Origin: Ettlia oleoabundans
Lineage: Eukaryota; Chlorophyta; Chlorophyceae; Chlamydomonadales
Direction of reading: 5' to 3'
Length of the DNA stretch: 13,134 bases
Assembly: GCA_019693395.1 (NCBI GenBank)
Contig: JAAMXP010002730.1
Coordinates: 790-13,923 of the forward strand
Part shown: positions 1-8,700 of the stretch, piece by piece
Position numbering within the stretch: the stretch's first letter is position 1
Layout: the number at the start of each line of letters is the position of its first letter
Notes under the pieces: generated by a model
What the model was told of the DNA's origin: nothing
Databases searched by the model: none
What the model saw: the letters and a program-made list of their open reading frames with translations, nothing else
Position numbers and translations under genes: made by a program

Positions 1-19
1 CCACACACACTAGCCGCAG

Positions 20-2568
20 AGGAGGGGGGATGCTGTGAGTGTGTTCATGGGTGTGCCCACCATGTACAGCCAGCTGTTGAGCCTGTATGACGCCATGCAG
101 CCAGCGGAGCAGGCCGCGATGGCGGAAGCTGCCCAGAAGGTGGGAAGTGTGCTGCAAATGAGTTGTTGCAAAATGTGGGGAGGCACATTTTGTCGTGTGC
201 CGGCAGCCTGCCCAGGACTGGCAGCCCCGCCCCGCCTCTTAGACCCTTTAGCCTGGACCCTGGAACGAAGCGTTCTTGTTGCTTGTGGCAGCCTGCGACA
301 GTGCTCGGTTGTGTTGCGCCCCTGCCTGTCTTGCAGTTGCGGCTGACGGTCAGCGGCAGCGCCGCCTGCCCCACACCCATCATGCAGCGCTGGGAGCAGC
401 TGTCAGGTGGGTGGGCTGGGCATGGGATGGCATGCCCTACAGCATGAGGCTGTGACACACATTCGCCAGTAGCGGTAGCATGTGGTGCCGGCGACAGCAG
501 GCATACCATATACAGGCAAGCCGTACCTACCGGCTAGGCTAGATAACGCCGATAAACAGTGACTGTTACACTCCCATAATGCTGCTCTTTTGGGCAGCTG
601 AAACAAACTCTACAAAGTTACACTTACCCCACCTTGCCATCAAGCAAGCTTTCCAAGTTGCTGGGTGCCGCATGCAGGCGTGCGGTTGCTGGAGCGCTAC
701 GGCATGACAGAAACGGGCATGCTGCTGGGCAACCCGTACAGGTATGAGCTGGTGTTGCCAGACTCACTTAAGCGCGCGCCAGAGGAAGCCGGTGCAGAGG
801 CGACGGCCGGGCGGCTGGTGCTGGTGCTTAAGGCGATACTGGTCCTGACGTTCCTTCAGGCGCTGCCCCAAAACTGAGCTGGCATGGGTGCATGATTGGC
901 GGACCTTCAATCCCAATGCATAGGACCACCACTCATTCGCGTCACGTCATGCCTGCCTGTGCCGCCACTATCCATGTTGTGTTCTTGCGATGGGTTGGGT
1001 TGCAGCGGAGAGCGGCGGCTAGGCACCGTGGGGCAGCCCTTTCCTGGCGTGGAGGCACGGATTGTGGACAAGGATGGCAAGGAAACAGGGGCAGGCAAGC
1101 GCTGCTCTATAGCTTCCCCTTGCTGGCTGCTGCTGTGTGATGGTGCTACAGAGGGAGCTGCCAACTGCCACACTGAGTGAGGCGTTGGGAATGCTGAGCT
1201 GTTTATGGGTAGGGGGTATTTCCTGCCAATATTCGCCAGGTAGTCAGTATATCAGAAAGCCAGCTCCTCACACCCCTGTGTGGCTGCCGCTGCTTGTGAG
1301 ATACGTTGCGGGATAGGTGGTGCCAGATGAGGCCATGCACTACCTATGTTGGTGCTGTTGCTCTGGTAGAGCTTACTAATATGCCATGGTACTACGGGTA
1401 TTGGTACCACTGCAGGGCCTGGGGAGCTGCGGGTACGCAGCTGGCAGCTGTTTCGGGAGTACTGGCGGCGGCCTGAGGCCACTGCTGAGACCTTTGACCC
1501 GGAAGGCTATTTCATGACTGGTGATACCGCGGTACTGGAAGACGGGTACTACCGGCTGCTGGGGCGTACCTCAGTTGATGTCATCAAGCATGGAGGCTAC
1601 AAGGCAAGCAAACAAGGGCAGGGCAGCCCGTACATGTATACTGCATACTGTGCAGCCTGTCGTAACAAGGCCAAGCAAATGCAGCTCAACAACCAGTTGC
1701 TGACGTGGTAGCATTCATTGAAGCAAGATGCTAGATTGTTGGCTGAATTGTTCCCTCTCCTGTTCCAATGTGCTTTGTTCAGGACGGGGCTGGCTATGTA
1801 CTGGGCACGCCTGATGCCGTGGGCTTGCTGGCTTGTTTGCCCGCTGCCTGCAAGCATGCAGCATATCACAACGTTGGTAGTCTTGTATTGCATGTAAATT
1901 CTCGCTTGTTGAGTGGATGCACTGCAGATCTCGGCGCTTCACATTGAGAGTGTTCTGTTGGAGCACCCCCTCATCTCAGAGGCGGCAGTGCTGGGGCTGC
2001 CAGACGAAACGTATGGGGAGGTGAGCGGGCACAGCTGCCCTTCTATGGTGCCGCTCCTGGTGCGGTCTCCCAACCTGTGGAGTCCGCACAGCTTCCCTCC
2101 ACATGTCACCTCTTCCTGGCATTGTCGTTCCAGGTTGCTGCATCCACCCTACACAACCTTGTGTCCTGCCAGGGCTGCCTTATATTTTGCCTGGCAGACA
2201 GCACCATGCACCTGGATCGATTCCCTTGCCCTTATCATCCATGCCACCCACTGCCCGCCGTTGCCGAAGTGCAGAACATTGCTGCCGTGGTGGCGCTTAA
2301 GCCCCAAGCTTCATCCCAGGGAACCAGTAGCAGCAACAGCGATTGTGATGGTGACGGCAATGGCAGCAACAGCAGCAACGGTGATGGAACACCACCAAAC
2401 GGCAACAGTCTGCCGCTGCAGGAGCTGCGCGGCTGGCTCAAGCAGCACCTGCCGCCTTACCAGCTGCCGCGGAGGCTCAAGGTGGTGAGTGCCATCCCAC
2501 GCAACCAAATGGGTAAGGTCAATAAAAAGGAACTCAGGCAGCAGGTGTTCCCGGATGCATCCAAGTGA
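20..2568 (+). CDS. Malonyl-CoA synthetase-like acyl-CoA synthetase (ACSF3/AAE13 type), 3' part, 7 exons
   Basis: Proposed exons: 20-139, 337-406, 678-741, 1006-1094, 1416-1603, 1928-2020, 2275-2568 (TGA 2566-2568). They total 918 nt, 305 residues, all in phase. The 5' end is missing: position 20 follows an acceptor (ccgcag), and family members are about 550-600 residues. Visible motifs: GVPTMY (residues 11-16), SGSAACPTPIMQRWE, ERYGMTE (69-75), TGD (149-151), the hinge GR...IK..GGYK (164-177) and PRNQMGKVNKKEL with the expected catalytic lysine at 289. ERYGMTE and the SGSA segment are typical of MatB/ACSF3/AAE13 enzymes, which make malonyl-CoA from malonate, ATP and CoA. Substrate is inferred from family; a methylmalonate or other short-acid ligase is possible. 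Targeting cannot be judged without the N-terminus. Two introns use GC donors. Residues about 219-252 are a Ser/Asn/Gly/Asp-rich insertion. Confidence 0.9.
1095..1415 (+). other. GC-AG intron of the acyl-CoA synthetase gene (intron 4)
   Basis: The exon ends ggggcag and the intron begins gcaagc; the acceptor is ccactgcag at 1407-1415. Joining G (1094) with GG (1416-1417) restores a glycine and gives ETGAGPGELRVRS, which matches the family without a gap. No nearby GT donor keeps both frame and alignment. I see no gene or RNA inside this 321-bp intron. Confidence 0.8.
1604..1927 (+). other. GC-AG intron of the acyl-CoA synthetase gene (intron 5)
   Basis: The exon ends in ggctacaag (GYK) and the intron begins gcaagc; the acceptor is gcactgcag ending at 1927. 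The phase-0 join gives GGYK then ISALHIES, as in plant AAE13 proteins (GGYK-LSALEIES). This 324-bp intron directly follows the exon that follows the other GC-AG intron. I see nothing else in it. Confidence 0.82.
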
Positions 2569-2785
2569 TCGCACTGCCAGTAATGCCAGTCGTTCAGCAT
2601 CTCAAACAACCCTGCTGGCTCGCAACATCCTTTTGACCAACCAATCCTTTATTTGTTTGCAAGTGTGAACACTCTGAAATGTATGAACTATTTATCAGAT
2701 GTACTACCAGCATCAATTATATGGTGTGTATAGTAACGAAGCTATCAACCCAACTCAGGATGGATCAAACTCAACAGGTGGTCCC
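2569..2785. other. Convergent intergenic region, 217 bp between two stop codons
   Basis: This stretch lies between the synthetase stop on the plus strand and the formin stop on the minus strand, and looks more AT-rich than the flanking coding DNA. It must hold or receive both 3' UTRs. On the minus strand there is an AATAAA (plus-strand tttatt, 2648-2653). No TGTAA, the usual green algal poly(A) signal, occurs on the plus strand here, so the synthetase poly(A) site is not identified and its UTR may run into the formin tail exon. Confidence 0.7.
2648..2653 (-). terminator. Possible AATAAA poly(A) signal for the formin gene
   Basis: The minus strand reads aaataaagg here, about 135 bp past the formin stop. 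The position suits a normal 3' UTR, but AATAAA is not the preferred signal in most green algae, so the assignment is tentative. Confidence 0.35.
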
Positions 2786-2790
2786 TTACA
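2786..2790 (-). terminator. Possible TGTAA poly(A) signal overlapping the formin stop codon
   Basis: The last formin codons read GTG TAA, which contains TGTAA, the chlorophyte poly(A) signal, on the minus strand. It is the only minus-strand TGTAA near the end of the gene. If used, the 3' UTR would be only about 10-20 nt. The alternative is the AATAAA at 2648-2653, giving a UTR of roughly 150 nt. A five-base match can be chance. Confidence 0.3.
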
Positions 2791-5700
2791 CCAGCTTGGC
2801 AGCGCTGCTCGCACAATCCGCCGATGCCTCACAGAAACCTCCTACAGCACCCATGCTGCTGCTGCTGCTGCCACACTTGCCGCTGGACGCCACCCCCTCT
2901 TCTCCCACTTGCAGCCAGTCTGGCTGGGGAATGGGGGTCACGAACTCCTCCAGCTGATGTGGGGCCCTGCTGGCCGCCACGGTGGCAAGCCCGGCCGAAC
3001 CAGGGGGCTGCTGGGAAAGTGCAGTCACCGCCAGCAGGCCGTCGAGGCTGCTGCCCGGGCTGTCCCACCCGTCATCCTGCTGCTGCTGCTGCTGCTGGGA
3101 ATGGGACTGGGATTGTGAGGTGGTGTGAGCTCCCACCGGTACCTGCTCCGGCTGTTGAGCTAGCCCTCCTGCAACCACCAAGCCAACGTCTTGTCCGCTG
3201 CCAGGCGTCGCCTCTGTCGTGGCTTCAAGGCCCACCACCGCAGGGACTGCCATGGCAGCTGCTGCACGGTTTACGCCGCTGCTGAGCATGCTGCCCCAAT
3301 CGTCAGCCAGCCGCATGACTGCAGCAAGCAGGCTGGGAGGGGTGGCAGGCTGGGCGTTGGCAGCTGGCGTGCCGTGGGCACCGCCTGACGGTGCGGCCTG
3401 AAGAGGGGGGGTGGCGTCCCCTGGCACCTCTGCCGCAGCCGGCGGCACCTCCACTTGCAGCTGCTGCAGCTGCTGGGGCCGCTGAGGCTGCTGCGCCTCA
3501 CGCTCCTCAGCAGCAGCTGGTTGCTGCCTTCCTATGCTTGCAGCCTCCACCGCTGCAGATGGCGCAGCCGCAAACGAAGGCTGTGCAGATGCAGCATGCT
3601 GCTGCTGCTGCCCCCTCGCTTGCCCCTGTTCATCCCCCTGCTGTCCCCGCTGCACACGGCCTGGCTCCTCAGTCGCTGCTGCTACAGGCGTGCTGGTAGC
3701 CGCCACATTGCCTGAAGGCTGTTGTGCTGCCACCTCAGCAGCGGGTCTCGGCGACCCAGCATCTCCCATGGACCCAGCACCTTGCCCATCTGGCTTGCAT
3801 GCCGCCTCAGCACCTGCAGGGCCGTACAGAGCCCCACCTGCTGCTGGCGGCTTCACATCTACTGCTGCTATGGCTGCCTGAGACCTACCCATTGATGCTG
3901 CCTGGGAACTACCCGACGGCTGCTTCTGACTGGTGGACGGCACTGATGCCGCACCGCTGGCGCTGGGTGCCTGCTCAGCTTCCGTTACCTGCTCAGCTTC
4001 CGCTGCCATTCGTGATGAGGGCTGGCTTCCCTCACCCGACTGAGCTGCCACCTGCACTGCTGGATGCGCCACTGCCTGCACTGGCTCATCCGCTGCTGCC
4101 GTGCTAACTTTTTCAGGCAGCAGCTGCGGTGCGGAGGAGTCACCCGTTGCTGTCGAGCTACTTTGCTTTGCATCGCCTGCAGCCACTTGCGCAGCAGACG
4201 CTGGCGGCCCAGCCGCACCTGCAGCTGCAGTCGCTGCCGGAGGCGGCATCGCTGCCGCTTTGGCAGCCCCCGGCGCCGCCCCCTCCTGCCTGCTGCCACC
4301 CGACTGTCGCAGCTGCATGAGGTGCATGGGGTCAGCTGCCGGTTCACTGCCCTGTGTGCGCCGGGCCTGGATTGCCGCCTGTATCGCCTCTCGCTTCTGA
4401 GCCTCGGCCGCTGCTCGCTCAGCCGCTTCTTCACGCGCCTGCACCCACAAACGGCAACTTGGCTCATATGCCAATGCAAGAATGCTGGCAGCGATAAATT
4501 GAAGCCTCTCACGATAACTGACTGCACACCAATCTATCCACGTGTCAGGGGCGTATTGCACTTTCCCCCACTGTACAGCAGGGCCTCAGGGCCTTGCCGG
4601 GTTTCATCGCAAACTCAACTTCAGCTCACCCTGATGTCGGCCATGCCCTTCTCGAACAGCACGACAAAGTCGCGCACTGTGCGCAGCACACGAGCGGCGT
4701 CGGAGGGGGCGTACTCCTCCCCAAAGTATTCCGTCACCTCCTTCAGCTCATCATACATGCGCTTCTCCAGCGCCTGAGAGGCAATCAACATATGAGGTCG
4801 TGACGACGACAGGTATGAAGGATGGACAGGCAGGCTCAAGCTGGGGCAGGAAAGTCAGGAACATAAACGGGCGGGTGGATGGGCCTCAACCCAGCGTGCC
4901 CCCAGCCTAATGTCCCGTACTCCCCATACCACCCGTACTAGCCACCCTTATGCCACCCTTATGCCAGGATCGATTCCTTCAGGGCACCAGCACAACAAAC
5001 ACTAGCAGTGGCAGTTAGCGCTAGTCCTAGCATCAGCAGTAGCGGTAGCGATACCACCAGCACTACAACCAAAGCACCAGGCCCACCTCAAGCTCCCGGA
5101 ACTCCTCGGCAGCGCCCGCGTGAAACGCCGCCATCGTCTCGCTGAAGTGCCTGCTGCCGCTGCCCTCCTGATCCCGGCTCTTGGCTGCCTGCACCACCTC
5201 CGTGTTGATCTGGCGCAACCCCAGCCGCACCTCCCCTATCAGCCCCTTAAGCGCCGTCAGCTGCGGGGAGGCAAGGCGAGGCAACGCAAGATGGACAAGC
5301 AAGGAGGCAGATGATAAGGGGGCAAGGCAAGGGAGGAGATGGTGACCACCTTGTTCAAACAACACATGTCGTGATTCGTCCCTCCTTGTTTTACGGCTAA
5401 AGGAGGTAGTGGGCAGATTGTTTGCGTTCTATCATAAACAATATTGCTCATGTTGCTGATGGAAAGAGGGGCAGGCGGCCGGTCGCTTGCAATGAATCAC
5501 CCCACCACGTGCCTGCATGTTTGCCGCTTGCTTCATGTGTGCCAGCTCAGCACACATGCCCTTCATGCTGCCATCATCCTCCACAAGCTGCAGGTCAACA
5601 GATGGATGGTAAACGAGGAGATCTGGTGAGATGCAGGGTGCCTGCTACGTTCACAAGTCTGGGCAACTTGCTGAAGGTAGATGTAGGAGCAGGAGGGACA

Positions 5701-8700
5701 ATGAGTAGCTTGGTGCCTTGCATGCTGAAGGGCAATAGGGTGCGTTGCCGATGAAGCCCCCCAGCAGTCCTCTGCGTACACTCGTGAAACCACATGCCCC
5801 CATCTCTTTTGCAAGCCACAAGCACCCGCGCCCGCTCCATGCCATAGCACCAAGGGGTAGTGCAGGGCACAGAGAAGCAAGCAGGGTGTTTGCCTGTGTG
5901 ATGACAAAGTGCAGCAGGCTGGTCTTGCGGTCTGTGCCCTTGACATCTGCCAACTTGAGCAGCGTCTCCAGCTTGAACCCAGCAGCCGCGCCACGCTGGG
6001 TGCCCTGCAAGAAATCCCAATGACCGATAAACAGGCATTGATCAGCCAGCATGCAACGTAGTTGAAGTGGCAGCGGTTCTTTCAATTGCAAAACGAAGCA
6101 CTCATGACTCAGTACAGCCTGAGGCACGTCACGCCTTCTGCACTCCATTCTCCATATGCTGGCCTTGCGACAGGTAAATGCCTGCCACGCAGGCAGCATG
6201 CTCATAGGCTTGCTTGCTCACCCAGCCACCACCCATGCCACCTATACGCCCCAGCACCCAACCCCAGTTCTGCCCGCAGAGCCAGCTTCGCAATTCACCA
6301 TTCCCTGTAATGCCAAACAAAACCTAGGGCATGCACCACCTACAGTTCAACAGTTGCTTACCTGGTTGAGGTGGTTGCCCAGCTCCAGTACCGCCTGCAG
6401 CAGCTTGGTGAATGAGGCACAGCCCTGCAGCTCGCGACACGCCTGGCGCACAATTTCCAGTTGCTCCACACACTGCATGGGTGATGGTGGTGGGTGACTG
6501 GGTGTGGGGTTTGGGGGTGTGGGGGGATTTAGGGCCTGGGGTAAGGAATGATTTTCATGCTGCAGGGCAGGCTGTTCTTGCGCGAGGGCCACCCAGGCCG
6601 ACGCGGGCACATCCCCCACTGGGGAATTGTAATTCCATGTGTAGTCATGGAAGCAGCAGAGTCGGGAGGAAAGCAAAACACATTCCATTATTGAGGCGTG
6701 TGCAGCTGACAGACATGACCTGCAGCCAGTTCCCGGCTTCCTGACCACACACTGCTCGGTGGTGGCGCTGCTGAGCAGCCTCAGGTAAGAGCCCCCCTGT
6801 TCCCCACCGGCAAGCGCAGAGCCACAGCCAGCTGCACGCTGAAGCTTGGCCCACTAACCTTGGATCGCGTTGCCATGTATGTCCGGGAGAAGATGAAGCA
6901 CTTGATCCTTTCAGCAAGGCGAGGTATGTCCTTCACCTCCACAAAGTACCGCTCCACGGTGCCCAGCCGGTCCACATCACTCAACCCCCTGCAGGGAAAG
7001 AGTAGAAAGAAAGAAAGAATACGCCGTTGGGCCTAATTGGGGAAGCCGGGAGATGAACGGCCTTAAGGGGCAGCCTCTTGCTGGCTACAATAGTCGGCCT
7101 GCAGGGCAAGCCAGGTGGGCTTGCCACAATGGCTGTGCCGACATGGTTTGGCCCAAACCCCAGCATGCAGCAGGCACAGTGCAGGGAGATCACAACCACA
7201 GCATGAAGCCTGCTCAGAACAAGCCATATCCGCATGACTCCAATCATGCCTCGCCACCTCCAAGTCACGCTTGTAGCCCACCCACCCAACCTGTACTTAA
7301 GCTAACCACCAGGCCCTCCCCGCCATTGCACCATGGCAGCTTCCCCCGCCTGATTACTCCCCTCACTTGTGCTTAGGGTGGTTGCCCGCCAAGTAGAGGC
7401 CAATGTCCTTGCGCTCCTGGTCATCAGGCACCGCCCGAGACAGCACTGACAGCTGCTCCACGCTGAGCGCGGCAGCATCCATGCGCAGGAGGGCGTCCTG
7501 AGGGGTGGAAAGACAGGGTGGTTGCTTACTTAAACAACTTCTGCCCTTGTGAAGCGTACATGCGCTCCTTTTATACAGGAATAAAATAATACAAAGCGGT
7601 TAATACATCCACTGCATGGATCCCCGTGAAGTCAGTGTGGTGTGTAGCATGCAGCACAGAGAGAATTTTGCAGCGCCAGGGCGCTCCCCAACACTCCCCG
7701 CGGCAGGCACACTACTAACCCGGCCCACCTTGATTTCATCAAAGGGCTTGCGTATGCCCGACAGCTCAATGAGTATGTTGTGGGCGCGTCGATGCTCTAT
7801 CAGCCGCACCTCGTCGTCCTTGGGGCCGCCCCGCTTGATGGCCTTGGCCTCCATGATCTGCATGAAACGCGCGATGCAAAACAAACAAACATAGACACAC
7901 ACTTGCAACTGCGATTGTAGTTTTGAAGCGAGGATACTTGAGGCCGCCTCTTGCTCCACTGACCAGATGTTCAGCCTGAATAGACACCCCGGTATACAAC
8001 CACCAGTCAGCCGCACCTGGAACAACGACTCTAGCTGCTTGAGATCCAGGTGCAGCTTGTCCCTGTTGGCCCTGCTCCACACAGTGCCCTCCCGTGCCTG
8101 CTTCAGCTTGTCCCAGTGCAGCTGCTTCAGCCGCCGCTTCTGCTCTGCTGTGGCCTGCTGGTCCTCCGCAGCTCCGCCCCGGCGGACGGCCCCGGATGTG
8201 GGCGACCGCAGCACCACACAGTTGGCCTGCGGGCTGGCGTTGCTGTCCACATTTTCGGCTTTCTTCTTGCCCAGGCCGCCCGGCGGCGGGGGTGGTGGGG
8301 GCGGGGGCGGGCCTGCAAGGACAAGATGAGGAAGGAGAAGAACTTACACAGAAGTAGTGTGTACTTCGGCCGTTCAGGGAGGGGCGGGTTTTCAAGCCCC
8401 TGGCTCCCAGGTAAAATGGGGCAAGGTGACGCAGGCAGCAGCCCCGGCCATCAGAGCCAAGCGTGCCACCACAGGAAGCAGGGCAGTTTAGTCTGCAATG
8501 ACAAGACAACAACGAGTGGGAAGGCCCAAAAACAATCGCTACAAGGGCGGGGTGTGAGATACCACAGCTAAAACCTTACCTCCCGGCTTGCCGCCAAGCT
8601 TGGGAGGCGGTGGTGGGGGTGGCGGCGGGGCTCCCTTGGCGCCAGGCTTGCCCTTCAGTGGCGGCAGCGGTGGCGGTGGTGGAGGGGCGGCTGCACAGAA

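Larger units (their letters stand above)
2786..4438 (-). other. Long low-complexity C-terminal tail of the formin, single 1653-bp exon
   Basis: After FH2 the frame continues through a charged helix ([20 protein letters not shown]), typical of the segment that follows FH2, into about 520 residues rich in Ala, Gln, Pro, Ser and Gly. The frame is open for 1.65 kb, which argues for real coding. It includes [18 protein letters not shown], a Q7 tract and [10 protein letters not shown], a weak resemblance to the DAD core (M/L)DxLL. Most formin tails are much shorter. The function is unknown; protein partners or condensate-type behaviour would be guesses. Confidence 0.75.
4630..8139 (-). other. FH2 domain (complete), exons 8-16
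   Basis: The domain opens with [12 protein letters not shown] (from 8139) and holds both lasso tryptophans (visible-part residues 1121 and 1133). [14 protein letters not shown] matches the knob. LGNHLN (exon 12) and then [17 protein letters not shown] and LLHF (exon 13) form the most conserved FH2 core. VTEYFGEE and [16 protein letters not shown] close it (exon 16). The roughly 376 residues agree with the usual FH2 length. Exons 12 and 13 are both 111 bp, and most FH2 introns are phase 0. All signature residues I can check are present, so the domain is predicted to be active. Confidence 0.95.

Noticed and set aside
45..509. 154-residue minus-strand frame at the left edge
   Set aside because: It is antisense to synthetase exons 1-2 and their introns, with no motif; a shadow.
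2679..2957. Small plus-strand frame starting MYELFIRC in the intergenic region
   Set aside because: Only the first 35 or so codons lie outside the formin tail exon. There is no family match, and most of it is antisense to coding sequence.
4064..4777. 237-residue Arg/Cys/Ser-rich open frame on the plus strand
   Set aside because: It is antisense to the formin tail and the last FH2 exon, its composition is that of a shadow frame, and it crosses formin splice sites.
6733..6790. Possible extra FH2 exon ([12 protein letters not shown]) on the minus strand
   Set aside because: The flanking exons already join as [14 protein letters not shown] with exactly the FH2 family length, so an insertion would break the alignment.
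7870..8010. Minus-strand open frame running between FH2 exons 8 and 9
   Set aside because: The clear gtgcgg donor after LESLFQ and the ttcatgcag acceptor before IMEAK remove it, and the joined sequence fits FH2.
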